This document shows, piece by piece, positions 37,690 through 51,137 of a stretch of DNA of 64,000 nucleotides. Both the position numbers and the translations under genes were made by a program. The notes under the pieces are model-generated. The model did no database searches. It was not told the DNA's origin and was given only the letters and a program-made list of their open reading frames with translations. Source of the stretch: Trichoplax adhaerens (taxonomy: Eukaryota > Placozoa > Uniplacotomia > Trichoplacea > Trichoplacidae); contig NW_002060949.1 of the NCBI RefSeq assembly GCF_000150275.1, forward strand, positions 3,602,449 to 3,666,448, read 5' to 3'. The stretch's first letter is position 1, and every line of letters starts with the position of its first letter.

Positions 37690-38445
37690 TGAGATTTGGT
37701 TGTTTAATGGAGAGATTGCAGCAGGGGCAGAAGTTGAGATTAGGGTGTTGAATGGGGAGACTGCAGAAGTTGAGATTTGGCTGTTGAATGGAGAGACTGC
37801 AGAAGTTGAGATTTAGCTGTTGAATGGAGAGACTGCAGAAGTTGAGATTTGGCTGTTGAATGGAGAGACTGCAGAAGTTGAGATTTGGCTGTTGAGTGGA
37901 GAGACTGCAGAAGTTGAGATTTGGCTGTTGAATGGAGAGACTGCAGAAGTTGAGATTTGGCTGTTGAGTGGAGAGACTGCAGAAGTTGAGATTTGGCTGT
38001 TGAAGTTGAGATTTGGCTGTTGAATGGAGAGACTGCAGAAGTTGAAATTTAGCTGTTGAATGGAGAGACTGCAGAAGCTGAGATTTAGCTGTTGAATGGA
38101 GAGACTGCAGAAGTTGAGATTTGGCTGTTGAAGTTGAGATTTAGCTGTTGAATGGAGAGACTGCAGAAGTTGAGATTTGGCTGTTGAATGGAGAGATTGC
38201 AGAAGTTGAGATTTGGCTGTTGAATGGAGAGACTGCAGAAGTTGAGATTTGGCTGTTGAATGGAGAGACTGCAGAAGTTGAGATTTAGCTGTTGAATGGA
38301 GAAACTGCAGAAGTTGAGATTTGGCTGTTGAGTGGAGAGACTGCAGAAGTTGAGATTTAGCTGTTGAATGGAGAGACTGCAGAACTTGAGATTTGGCTGT
38401 TCAATCCACAGACTGCAGCAGGGACTGAACTTGAGATTTGGCTGC
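37690..38445. repeat. 36-bp minisatellite, about 20 copies
   Basis: The unit is TTGAGATTTGGCTGTTGAAT then GGAGAGACTGCAGAAG, 36 bp, so one plus-strand frame reads EIWLLNGETAEV over and over. Several units carry TTTAGCTG instead of TTTGGCTG, which puts a stop in that frame. Two units are truncated (near 38005 and 38125). The outermost copies at both ends are diverged, the usual pattern of an array that homogenises from the middle. It starts about 150 bp upstream of RDM1, on the far side of that gene's start. Confidence 0.95.
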
Positions 38446-38880
38446 TCAATGCCGATGAAAATGATCTTTTACTTGTTTTGGCTGGTGTTGATGTTTTGAA
38501 CTTTGATGGATTTTGGTGCGTAGAAGTGCCCATACGCAGATTTTGGCTTGGACTAGTGTATGAATTTGCAGTGATGACTCGATCTCTACCAGTACTGCAA
38601 TACAGTTACTAGCATGGAATAGACGAGTAGTGGATTTCCAGTACAGTACACTGAGTACAGTGGACTACAGTGCTGTACGACGGACATACGGACGTAGTCC
38701 TACGTCCAGTACTCTGTAGAGTACGTACCATGGTTAGTTGACAGGCTTTGACGGAAATGAACGAATTACGCAGGCGTATTCCGCCAGAAGCGGAAGTGCG
38801 CATCCGCATTCCGTTCCATTGGGTAGTTTACTGGGCAGTGAGCCTCTAGTGTCTGTTGACGAGGTTGTAGGTTGTAGACT
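38446..38880. other. Spacer between two satellite arrays
   Basis: Contains scattered GTACAGTAC palindromes around 38640-38730. No exon recognised. Confidence 0.4.
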
Positions 38881-40400
38881 GTCGTCTGGACTGGTAGACA
38901 GCACAGTATACTGTCTTCAGTATTGTACAGTACAGTGTACAGTGTACAGTACCACCCTGACGTACTGTAAGGGATGGACTGGGGTCCAGCGCAGAGTGTA
39001 CAGTACTGTGCTCTCCAGTATTTGTACTGTACACTGTAGGCCAAGACGGTCGAGATCTCCTTCAACCACTACCAGTTGGAAATAGACCAGCGACGAGCAC
39101 AACCAGAGCGTCGTCTAGACTCGTAGACAGTACAGTATACTGTCTTCAGTATGGATGTTCGGGTTAGCAGCGATTGGTCTACAGTCCATACTGTACAGTG
39201 TACAGTGTACAGTACCACCCGACGTACTGTAAGGGATAGACTGGAGTCCAGCGCAGAGTGTACAGTACAGTACTGTGCTCTCCAGTATTTATACTGTCTT
39301 CAGTATGGATGTTCGGGTTGGCAGCGATTGATCTACAGTCCATACAGTACAGTACAGTACAGTGTACAGTGTACAGTACTGTACCACCCCGACGTACAGT
39401 ACAGTGTACAGTAAGGGATGAACTGGAGTCCAGCGCAGAGTGTACAGTACTGTGCTCTCCAGTACTTGTACTGTACACTGTAGGCCAAGACGGTCGAGAT
39501 CTCCTTCAACCACTACCAGTTGGAAATAGACCAGCGACGAGCACAACCAGACTGTCGTCTAGACTGGTAGACAGCACAGTATACTGTCTTCAGTATGGAT
39601 GCAATGGCAGCGATTGATCTACAGTCCATACTGTACAGTGTACAGTGTACAGTACCACCCGATGTACTGTACTGTACTGTAATGGATGGACTGCAGCCCA
39701 GCGCAGAGTGTACAGTACTGTGCTCTCCAGTATTTGTACTGTACACTGTAGGCCAAGACGGTCGAGATCTCCTTCAACCACTACCAGTTGGAAATAGACC
39801 AGCGACGAGCACAACCAGACTGTCGTCTAGACTGGTAGACAGCACAGTATACTGTCTTCAGTATGGATGCAATGGCAGCGATTGATCTACAGTCCATACT
39901 GTACAGTGTACAGTGTACAGTACCACCCGATGTACTGTACTGTAATGGATGGACTGCAGCCCAGCGCAGAGTGTACAGTACTGTGCTCTCCAGTATTTGT
40001 ACTGTACACTGTAGGCCAAGACGGTCGAGGTCTCCTTCAACCACTACCAGTTGGAAATAGACCAGCGACGAGCACAACCAGACTGTCGTCTAGACTGGTA
40101 GACAGCACAGTATACTGTCTTCAGTATGGATGCAATGGCAACGATTGATCTACAGTCCATACTGTACAGTGTACAGTGTACAGTACCACCCCGACGTACA
40201 GTACAGTACTGTAAGGGATGAACTGGAGTCCAGCGCAGAGTGTACAGTACTGTGCTCTCCAGTACTTGTACTGTACACTGTAGGCTAAGACGGTCGAGGT
40301 CTCCTTCGACCACTACCAGTTGGAAATAGACCAGCGACGAGCAGAACTAGACTGTCGTCGACACTCGTACATAGCGCAGTATCCTCTCTTCAGTATGGAT
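38881..40400. repeat. Satellite of about 265 bp, five to six copies, rich in TACAGTAC palindromes
   Basis: The unit contains GTCGTCTAGACTGGTAGACA, CAGTATACTGTCTTCAGTAT, GGATGCAATGGCAGCGATTG, a palindromic TACTGTACAGTGTACAGTGT stretch, CCAGCGCAGAGTGTACAGTA, and GGCCAAGACGGTCGAGATCT. The last block is at about 39031, 39482, 39751, 40014 and 40282, giving periods of about 451, 269, 263 and 268. The long first interval holds an extra partial copy. ORFs open on both strands because of the palindromes, and none is called. Confidence 0.95.
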
Positions 40401-40477
40401 GTTGGGGGCAGTGGTAAAAGCAAGTTGATACGTCAACAGTTGCGTGTTGGCAGATTGCAGTTGGAAGTGGTGCAACA

Positions 40478-43400
40478 ATGGCTTCCGTAAGCGCGTTCAC
40501 ATACTTCTTCCTCTCTTGGATCCTCTATCAAGCCAATGGAGCCACCTTTAAAGATCGAGAAAAGGTACTGTAACTTGATTTCTACCTGTCGGAAGCAAGT
40601 GGTAACACTTGGGCTTGAAGAACACGACTTGATTCGACTTTCATTTCTCCCTATATTTAGATTACCATGTATGTGAATAAAGTGGGGCCTTACTTTAATC
40701 CACATGAAACTTATCATTATTATTCTTTGCCCATTTGCCGTCCTCAAAAGGTAATTCAATCTCGTCTATTCCATTCCATTCACGGTTATCTTTTCGTCAC
40801 ATTAGCACTTTTGCCACCGTAGACTACTGTAGGGTAGACATCGATAAGGTATCTTTTGATCCACCATCGATACAATCAAGATGCTTTCTACACTACATTA
40901 GCCGACAGCAGCATAGAAGAAATCTTGTACACAACGAGTTTTGCCATCGTAGACTACTGTAGGGTAGACATCAGTAAGGTATCTTTTGATCCACCATCGG
41001 TACAATCAAGATGCTTTCTACACTACATTAGCCGACAGCAGCATAGAAGAAATCTTGTACACAACGAGTTTTGCCACCGTAGACTACTGTAGGGTAGACA
41101 TCAGTATGGTATCTTTTGATCCACCATCGATACAATCAAGATGCTTTCTACACTACATTAGCCGACAGCAGCATAGAAGAAATCTTGTACACAACGAGTT
41201 TTGCCACCGTAGACTACTGTAGGGTAGACATCAGTATGGTATCTTTTGATCCACCATCGGTACAATCAAGATGCTTTCTACACTACATTAGCCGACAACA
41301 GAATAGAAATCTTGTATACACAGACACAACGAGTTTTGCCACCGTGGCTCATCTTGTTGCAAGTACCGTAGACAATCGAATAAATTGAGTCGATTCCATC
41401 CACTTGATGTTAGGTCAGAAAGACCAATCGACAGTCAATCAATGTACTATGGCGATGGAATCACTGTCTACAGCACTACAGATTGCCATCATTGTACAGT
41501 ACAGCTACTTTTTGCTATCAATCTAGTTCAATCCAGGTTACCATCTTTTCATTGAAATCAATTCAACGCCTACTTGCTTACAAACTTTTATTGCATTTCA
41601 ATTCAAGGTGGAACATCGCAGTTTAACGTTAGGTGAAGTCTTGAAAGGGGATCGAATGGCTGTATCATCCTTTAACATCCGATTTCGAGGTTTGTACTCT
41701 ACTCAACGGACGACATATCCAGTCTAGAGCAATCATACTGTACTATCTTGGCCATCGTTGTTCATCTCATCTAGTCTTGACAAACGTATCAAGACCAGCT
41801 AAAAAATTGCAATCAATTGACATCATTTCATCAAGCATAAATAGAATAGCACTTTCTTCTATTGATACCATAATATACAGACAAATCATTTACTGTAGTA
41901 CGTTGACATTCACTCTAGTCTTGGTACTAATCAATTAATTAGGTTACGAAATGACAATAATGTTGATACACTAGCGGACGCTTTTCAAAATCCATGCCAA
42001 TGAGTAGCAGTGATTATTCATCGACGAGAACTATCCTGCAAAACAAATCAATCTATCAGCTATACTGCAGTACATCACTACCATGTTGATATTTCTACAA
42101 ATGTTAGGCTTAACCTAATACGATTGAATCAATTTGTGCGCTCAAAATGGAAACTATTACCCACAATTGAATGGAATAGTTACCAATGGATAAATCATCA
42201 TACCTGTCGTTGTCATTTATATCTTGTAACTGATCTCCTACAACTACACTACATGACCAACAATATCCCTCATAACCAGACTAGACTTCAAGTAGATCGT
42301 TGCTACTGACTTGCAATGGACAATTTTCATGACTTGTACTATACTGTAGGCCTATCGAAAAATGCCATCGATCATCCCGTCTTGATATTCTACATCGCAA
42401 TGACTAAAGCTATTGCCATGTTCAATTAGCTAATGGACAGTCTTACTATCAATTCTTTTTTAATCCAACATCAATTATTTCTTACAAATGGCGACATATG
42501 ACGTTGTTATATTATCCAACTGATGTCCTCTATACAAATCACACTATCCTATTCAACTTTTTTTTTCAATCCAATTAGGTCATGTGAATGTCTTGTATCT
42601 AAACTAAGGATTGTACTACCAATCCATTTTATCGAAAGTTGTACCATGATGATAGATGATAGTATAGCAATGTGTTCAATACAAGTATGAATGGATGAAA
42701 TCACCGTATAAAATGGAAAATACACCAAGTATCCATATTTGCCAAAAAATTAGTACACTCTATTGACAGAAATGACGATAGTACTGTCATAAAGTAGCCA
42801 AGAACTACATTGTAATGCATATCTCATGGGTTGATTTGCAATATTAATTACATCTGCCTTACATACAAAGTATGCAATATTCTATTAAAATTAAATCTTC
42901 TTACAAGCAATGCCCAAGATCTACTTTTATCAAGGATGTAATATACCTAACTATACTCATCAGTTCATTCATTCACCATATCAGTAAGATAATGTATTAA
43001 AACCATATTTTCATCCAATTAACCCCTTCAATAGGTTCCAACTTCCTGCTGTTGAATTCGATCATCATGGCACGATACCTCTTGTTTGTTCTACATTGAC
43101 AAATTCTTCAAACAATAATATAGTAACACCTTGACCAATTTTATCTTACAATCAACATCGTCTCGATATTCCATCCAATTTCTTCCATACTCTATCAAAG
43201 TATTTTTAAAATAGATTCAATTTCCTTTTAGGCAGTATTAATTAATACCTGATATACAATATCAAAGTGTTAGTTTTGATTTCAATTATCCCAAATTATA
43301 ATGGACACGTATTTCTTTAACGCTTACAGAAATGACCGTGGTAGTCTCAACTTGCTTGTAAAAGTACAGTAGACAGTATTCTACTTTCTTCTTGTATAAT

Positions 43401-46400
43401 AATGACGCATTGGAGATATTGTTAATACGTAGAAAATGATTCGCTCGCTATTCATTCAAAATCACACTGTTTCAATTTCAAGCCATAATACATAGGCACT
43501 TGATAAAAATTGACAATCTTAACAAGTTGACAATTAATTACAACTCATGCTACTTAATAATTCAATCGAATAGCAATTAATATATTATGTTGCTTTTACC
43601 ATCGAATATTTCAAATTTTTACTCCAACTACTGTACCTTGAAACAATATCATACGTCCTACTTTATTATATCCTGATTAATCTTAGCAATGACGTATAAC
43701 AAATAAGCTTAACTATTGTCATATACATTTCATTTCTAGAAACATTCAAGAATAAAAAATTATGTACAGAACCCTATGAAAAGAAAGACATCGACAAATT
43801 GATTCATGCCATTGAAGAACTGTACTTTTTCGAATTTATTATCGGTAGATTGACTTAGGATAAATTATATAATCACTATAAGTAGCGTGTGGTCTCATTA
43901 GCTCCATAGCGATCAAGTGCATATAGCCTAAACAATTTCGCCATAATAGAGATTAGAAACAGTAGTCTTATCACAATGACCACAAATACAAATGTATTCA
44001 TATCATTTGCGCTATAGATGATTTACCTATTCGCGGATTTGTTGGTCACTTGAAAGAAAGTGGTTTTATTCCCCATAGTCATCAAGTATATCTATGGGGA
44101 CATTTTGATTTCTTTTTCGAGTATAACATGGATCAGGTTTGTATCGTAAATTATCCAATTCATTTTCATAGTATGATTGTGATATAATCGCTATGCTACA
44201 ATATTACAACTATATAGAATATCCTTGGTACACTAACATGCGTATTAAAAATTATCCCTTTTATCGTAGCTTATTAGCGCAAATGTTAGCATGTCCAATG
44301 TCAATCCGATAAGCCTAGAAAACATTGACACTTTTCCGGCTCAAATCACCTATACCTACAGCGCTACATGGAAAAAGACCAAGTTATTACCATTATTGAA
44401 TTAATTAATTTTGATTCGTTGATAACACAAACTTCATTAGAAAAGAACCACAGCTACTACTATAGCGTTCTACTTCGTATTAACCCTGGAATACAAACTT
44501 ATTCATACCGTCTTCTATTTGTCCCTTTAGGGTTGCATATTCTCAGCGGATGTCAAAGAAAGATACATTTTTTCAAAAGTCTCTTGAGGTTGGTTAAATC
44601 GATTCTTTGATCATTTGCCTTCCTAATTGGCAATATTCTTTTCTGAGTTAATATTACTTTATTACTGATATGCAGATCCATTGGCTTTCCATTATCAATT
44701 CAATTGTACTGGTAATCCTCTTAATGGGCTTCGTAGTAATCATACTGGTTAGTAATATCGATTAGTAATGGTCTTCTCTGATTTTAAACCTAAATAATTC
44801 TGATTGGTGCTTACAAATTAGATGCGTGTACTAAGGAGCGACTTCGCTCGTTATAATGTTGTAAATGATGAAGAAGACAGCTTAGGTATTTAATATCTCT
44901 AATATCTTTATATATCGTGGAATAATCTCATCTATAAAGTGTTATCATCTACTTTAGATCGGGATGATAATGGTTGGAAGGTCGTCCATGCTGACGTATT
45001 TAGACTACCAAAATACAAGTCTTTACTATCGTCTATGCTAGGTATACTGTAAATTGTCATTTGATAATCATATGCTGGACTTATAACAGGAACTGTGGAT
45101 CTTTTATTGATTGAATTCAAGGCGTTGGTTCGCAATTTCTCTTAATTACTGGTTCAATTTTAATCATGGCTATGCTAAAGATGTTCAATATTCATAGGTC
45201 AGTAGTAGATTTGATAACGTAATCTCCTTGTAATTATTTCTTAAAGTACTAATTCATAGCCTACGGCAATATAACTTCTAATAGATTACTTATAAATGTT
45301 ACCAACTAGGCATGGATCAATTAATACTGCCGCTGTATTGATGTATGCCTTAACATCATTCGTCGCTGGTTACGTTTCAAGTAATTTCTATAAAAAAATT
45401 GGTGGAGAAAATTGGGTGTGGAATATTGTATTAACTTCAACGTTATTCTCTGGTAATTAGTAACTATCACTTCTGCAATAGTTCAATTATTGCGAACTTA
45501 AACTTGTAGCTTGGAGATATAGAGCTTTATTTCTAACTTTGACCCAACTGTTTCAATATATCTATTCTAGCCCCTTTATTTCTTGTTTGGAGTATCGAAA
45601 ATTCCGTTGCTTGGTATTATGCATCCACCCAGGCTCTGCCGTTTACTACTGTTATGATTCTGGTATTAATTTGGATGTTGGGTAAATTTTTTGATAATAT
45701 GCTAGTCAGTAATTCTGCTGCATTGTGTTTAATTAGTTAAACAAGATCTGAGCCATAATTTTTTCTTTCTTTAGTTGGATTCCCGTTAAATGTTCTCGGT
45801 GGGATATTTGGTAAAAATTATGCGATATCATTCAATGCTCCTTGTCGGACAAAAAATATTGCTAGAGAAATCCCATCTGTGTCATGGTATGGATTAATTG
45901 TGTACAGTACTTTACTAACAAGCTATTGCACGTAAGAGCTAAACTGTGAACTACTTATTTCATTTAGGTACCGCAGTGGCCCGATACTAATGTTAATAGG
46001 CGGATTTATCCCGTTTAGGTACATTGTACAATGATAGAATCATTATTTATAATCTAGTCAATTAATTATCACCTTCTGGATGTTTTTTAGTGCTGTCTCG
46101 GTGGAATTGTACTACATTTTCGCGACAACATGGGGACGTGAACAGTACACCCTATACGGCATCTTATTTGTTGTCTATGTTATCCTATTAAGTGTAACTG
46201 TTTGCATTTCTATCGCACTGACTTATTTCCAATTATCAAATGAAGACTATCGCTGGTGGTGGCGATCTTTTAACAATACCGGGTTAGTATATAATTTTTG
46301 TAACCAATACCTTATCATTAAATATCGTAGATATGGATTCTTTGTAGCCATAGTTTATTAGAAAAGGATTACAATTTTGGCCACATTTTATTCCTATTGT

Positions 46401-46634
46401 AACTAATGTAAATGCCTTTCTTTTACTTACAGATTTGCGAGCTTCTTTGTATTTGTTTATGCATTCTTTTACTTCGTCAAACGCTCAAATATGACTGGCA
46501 CTTTGCAAACTTTTGAATTTTTCGGTTATACATTATTAGCTTGTTATGTCTTTTACCTAATGTTGGGTACGGTATCTTTTTACGCTTCACTAACCTTTAT
46601 AAGATACATCTACTTAAACTTGAAAATGGACTAA
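40478..46634 (+). CDS. TM9SF1: TM9SF1 (transmembrane 9 superfamily member 1)
   Basis: Seventeen exons join in frame to 587 codons (586 residues; human TM9SF1 606): 40478-40564, 40661-40750, 41608-41689, 43740-43844, 44018-44136, 44270-44382, 44531-44588, 44676-44747, 44822-44885, 44958-45041, 45122-45197, 45310-45452, 45571-45681, 45775-45886, 45968-46018, 46091-46282, 46433-46634. A signal peptide (residues 1 to about 21) precedes the luminal domain, with [20 protein letters not shown] and [13 protein letters not shown]. Nine membrane helices begin at about residue 219 ([19 protein letters not shown]). The helix 6-7 region, [20 protein letters not shown] then LYGILF, and the loop [10 protein letters not shown] are nearly identical to TM9SF1 rather than TM9SF2, 3 or 4. 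The protein ends YLNLKMD, with the KxD COPI-binding tail used for Golgi retention. TM9SF proteins sit in Golgi and endosomal membranes; TM9SF1 has been linked to autophagy. The final position of each intron was set by GT/AG and phase. Confidence 0.96.
40808..41345. repeat. 130-bp tandem repeat in TM9SF1 intron 2
   Basis: About four near-identical 130-bp units (starts near 40813, 40943, 41073, 41203, with a broken copy ending near 41345). Each contains GCCACCGTAGACTACTGTAG, GGTAGACATCAGTAAGGTAT, CTTTTGATCCACCATCGATA and ATTAGCCGACAGCAGCATAG. The period is not a multiple of three and exon 2 joins exon 3 across it in frame, so the ORFs of 75-90 codons inside are repeat artefacts. Confidence 0.93.
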
Positions 46635-49600
46635 ACTTGTATATGGTCTATGTTAGAGTCAGATAAATTTTATACTGCTGTATTGATTTATCAGCGAATC
46701 TAATGTAAGTAAACTGTTTAGTGTAACCGTCATTCAAGATTTGCTATTGATGAAATGCTATTAGGCGAAACAATTAACTTCATCCAATTGGGCATAATGA
46801 ATGGCTGATTACATACTTAGCTGTAATTATAGCTTATTAACACCTTTAAGAAAGTTTTATGTAGCTAATAAATTCAAGTTGCAATAGCATTAATCTTTCA
46901 CAGTCATATGGGATTTTCAGTGGAAAATAATAACATATTATATAACTACAGTGGTTCTGTACGTAGTCGCTATTTTATACCTAGATTGTACGCTCGTGTA
47001 GTTAAGGTATTCCCCTATTTGAATACATCTATGAATTGTTTGGATGTACGAATTCTGTGTATTTACTACCTATTACCTGTTGGTTCGTAAAAATTAGAAT
47101 GTTTGGACAGTTATAGTATCTGATTACCAATCATTTTAAGCGAAATCGCCTTGTTTGTTGTCGAATCTGTATTTCACTTGGCGTTGCGGTAGTTTGAGCA
47201 TCGTTATGAATCTATTCTTAACCTTTTTAAATTTGTTATTGCTGCTGCTACAACTACTGTACAAATAATCCAAATAAAATGAGATTGAATAAATCTTTGT
47301 ATAGTATGATTATTCATTTGGCTATATCTTTCTATGTCGAAAAAGCACTATGGGAAATAGTATTCTAATGGACTTATATATATATATATATACTGTATGT
47401 GCATTCGTTTCTATTGTTTGTATCACGGTAATATAATATAAGTTGTAAGACTACGGTAGGTATTGTATCTAATTGATAATTAATAAATATTACGAACGTA
47501 GTGAAATCTTAAGTAGAATATTCGAACATATCTGGCAGGCTGTGAATAAATGGAAACGATTAAAAATATCGAAATAATTTTTGGCTTCATAATGCGCAAC
47601 TTAAAACTTTCGTCTTTACTGATAATTGTAACGCTACAACGATATAAATGATCTACTCTGTTTGTGCCTTTAATAATGCTGTGGTTTAAAACTAATGTAT
47701 ATGTCACCGAGATAGGTCCTCAGATAAGTAGAAAATAAGGTCACGCAGAAAATGTTATCACGTACTGTAGATTACACTGGAGATGTTACACAAACGAGGA
47801 ACTTATGTTTGCTATGCTTTCATTTGACAAGACGCATATTGTTCTGTTCTATTACAGGTGAGAAGGGATATAATTTCACTCATTGATATAGTTAGTAAAA
47901 ATTATTATCGCTGTCTTATTACATAATATTGATATTACCCATATACTGTACATTAGAAATCTGTAATCTCATCTCTATTATAGAAAGTCAAGTACATTAA
48001 CGATCGACAATATGGCATTACTAGTTTTCGTTACTTATTTGTGAACATAATTGCAATTATTAAATAAGAATAGATCAATATAAAGAAGCAATATCAAATA
48101 TAACAGAATCTACACTTAATATCGGGATATCACCGGCAAACACAAAGTCAGATAGCAAGAATACTTTATACGTAAACCTGAAACAGAGTATAACTAAATT
48201 ATTAATTAAGGATCATAACTTTAGTTATTAAACAAGAACGATGAATTATTCTAATCAAACATCCCGATAAACATATCATCATATAGCCTAAATTCGTTTA
48301 TTAAGAATAAATAATTACGGTATAATTTACGGAAGTAAAGTAGAGTTGAATAAATATTATGGAGTCTGCACTATAGTAATCATAAGTTTCTTCTAGAGTT
48401 TTTGGTTGCTTGTTATGCAAGGCATATAGAGAAAAAAAGTTATCATAACTTCAAAGAATAATATATAGTAACTAACATACTAAGTTTTACGTCATAGCCG
48501 ATTCAGAACAATGAGTTTAACTTCATTCTGATCAACTCTTGTATTTACAAGAAAATACAGTAATTTAATTTGTAATACGCTTACTACTCCTAGTTTGCGC
48601 TTGTTTACATTTATTTTCCGGTAAATAAATAAGTCAGACAAAATCGACTGTATCTACCTGCAATAAGCTATCAATCAATTGATTATTAACTCAACTTTAC
48701 TGTAGAATACAATTTGAATTTTAAATTAATAATCAAAAATTACGATAAGTTAAAGCTTATTTATTTAGACTCTTCTAGTTGTACAAGGTGTCAAACATTG
48801 ATATTTCATGCTTCAGTATCGTTCAATTGTTTATTAATAAACATGAACGCAAGGGCTACATTAAAATGATACCAAAATAAAATTAAAATGATCGTTATAA
48901 TTATTGTTATTATTATTATTGTCACAGTATTACTGAAACTCCCATCACTTAAAATGACAGATGTCATATATTGATCTTTCTATATCAAATAGCGTTTTTC
49001 ATTCTTTCACAAGTAATTTCATTTACAAATTTCAGGATGATGCAATAGCATATTCTTTACCTAGATAACATGAGAGATAGAGTGAGATTAGCCACTTCTT
49101 GCCGAAATTTGGCACTCTAACTAATTTAAATAGACAAGAAATCCTTTAACTTTTATACCTACATCAATTCAGCAAGACTGATTTAATTTTTAATCAATAT
49201 ATTGCAATACGTCATAAATCTGTTGTAAACTTTAAGCTTTCATCCAACTTCTTCTTCTGGAATATTGTAAATTATAAAACTTTTGTTAATAATATTAATT
49301 TTGCTTACTTAATTTAAGCCATTTGATCATCTATGCGGTAATATGATATTAAATGATACAAGAAGTTCGCAGTAGAATACTATAATATATCGATACAGTA
49401 TGAAAAATTAATACTCTTATTCAAATTAATGACGTTATTATCGTACCTTTCGAACTTACTCCTACTACTCGACTGTTAACTACTACAAGTCATGATTGAC
49501 AGCTAACTTGTAAACACATAGATGTTATTAATAAAACCAAAATTTAAGTGGATGGTCTACAAGTATATCTATTAAAAATTAATAGATTAAATAAGTCCGG

Positions 49601-50275
49601 CTATTCAAATTATATTCGCTAATATTAAGTGCCAATGCATTATTAATACAATCCATAAACTATCGTAGTTATTGAATAGTTCTAATCACCTGCTCCGGAA
49701 AATTATTTTTAATAAAGTTTACGTTAATGCAAGTCCCACTACCGGTATGTGATACAACGATTGTATTTTCGCCTTACTTATTATTTCTAATTGAAAAACT
49801 GTCTCAGTTCTGTGATAATTATTAATTCTAATTAATTTATAACAAGTATCTTTATAGGAATAGAATTAGTATCAGTGGCATCAATAATGATTACTAATCA
49901 AATATCCTAACTATACGATTCCGTAAGTATAAAGGTATAGCTATAATTGGATAGATTGGAATAATAAGGATAAATAGCATCCAACGTTAGACAACCTCTT
50001 TTACAATAATAGATTATTATTCCAAGTAATAGATATATAAGAATACATGATTATAGTAAAATCATAATATAACTTGCTATCAGTTCCATAAGCTTAGTAA
50101 AGTAATTAAGGCTAGAGTGGATTGAATTGACATCGTTTTCATCACCAAAGAGGATACGAAGACAACGTTGGATCGATTTTAATAGGTCACATCAAGAGAT
50201 TTTAATCTCTTTTTACTCAATCTTAATGTTATAGACAAATATAATCTATCATTGATTGCCGTTCAATTGGTCATT
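46635..50275. other. Gene-free AT-rich stretch between TM9SF1 and the first deiodinase gene
   Basis: Very AT-rich, with a TA microsatellite at about 47376-47393 and no exon, repeat array or RNA gene recognised. TM9SF1 3' sequence and the promoter of the deiodinase gene at 50276 must lie at the two ends. Confidence 0.45.
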
Positions 50276-51115
50276 ATGCGAATCAAAAATAAGCCAATAA
50301 CGAGATGTAATGGCGATGAAAAACTTCGGCCGAAAGTAAAGACACTTTTTGATAAAGGTCGACTCTGGATAGCTTGTTTATTAGTTTATGGCTTTTTTAA
50401 AATGATGTACATGATTATTATGTCTAAGATTTGGTATCCAAGAGCTTTCTGCAGAGCCGCAAAATTAATGGATAAAGTTGTTGAAGATGCTCGCCAACGA
50501 TCTAAACTATCAAAATGGCAGGTGATGACAAGGAACTTTTTCAATAAACAAAATTTACTATCATTAGCTACGGATCCTGATCAAGTTGCCATCTTTGGCC
50601 GACTATCAGTTGGCGATTTAGCACCACCTGGTGTCTTATATACATTAGATAAAGAAGTATACAATTTTCATCAGATATTTCAACAATCGCCTATGAATAT
50701 CTTTGTCTTAAATTTCGGTTCTTACAGTTGACCACCGTTTCGTTTTAATATCGATAAATTTGCTCAATATGCTCATTGGTACGGTCAAAAAGCTGAATTT
50801 ATTACTATTTATATCGCCGAAGCGCATACTACTGATGACTGGTATATACCTGATTTGAATGATGGAGCTGGATTATGCTTTCATGCGCCAGATACGCTAG
50901 ACGATAAAATACGATTAGCCAACAATTTTAGAAATGATTTCTGTTACAAGTTACCTTTTTATGTCGATTCAATGCAGAATGATTCGATGAGAGCTTATTC
51001 AGCCAAACCAGAGCGGATATATATTGTTAAGGACGGCAGGATTGCCTTCAAAGGTGGTCCAGGTCCATTTAGTTATGCACTTGATGAAATAGATGATGCT
51101 TTACGCAAGCTTTAA
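50276..51115 (+). CDS. Iodothyronine deiodinase-like selenoprotein, copy A (in-frame TGA = selenocysteine)
   Basis: A single open frame of 280 codons runs from ATG 50276 to TAA at 51113-51115 if the TGA at 50729-50731 is read as selenocysteine (residue 152). The context is VLNFGSYS-U-PPFRFNIDKF, the thioredoxin-fold active site of deiodinases (family form NFGSxxUPPF). Further on, TIYIAEAHTTDDWYIPD gives the conserved YIxEAHxxDxW with its histidine. A membrane anchor lies near residues 23-45 (LWIACLLVYGFFKMMYMIIM). Frame and similarity continue unbroken on both sides of the TGA, which rules out a simple nonsense mutation. Deiodinases remove iodine from thyroid hormones; whether this protein uses iodothyronines or other substrates is unknown. 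Copy A is clearly more diverged from copies B-D. A candidate SECIS element lies 23 bp after the stop. The ATG is the first in frame; upstream sequence is also open and a 5' exon is possible. Confidence 0.9.
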
Positions 51116-51137
51116 ATATCGTATACTTAATCTTACT

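Noticed and set aside
38738-40313. Many ORFs of 60-119 codons on both strands
   Set aside because: They lie in a satellite whose palindromic TACAGTAC units keep frames open on both strands. The same peptides recur with each unit and none resembles a known protein.
40856-41388. Overlapping plus-strand ORFs of 78-90 codons
   Set aside because: They are products of a 130-bp repeat inside TM9SF1 intron 2, and the period is not a multiple of three.
50729-50731. In-frame TGA in deiodinase copy A (and the same in copies B, C, D) as a nonsense mutation or pseudogene sign
   Set aside because: All four copies carry it at the same catalytic position, the frame and similarity continue beyond it, and SECIS-like structures follow each gene.
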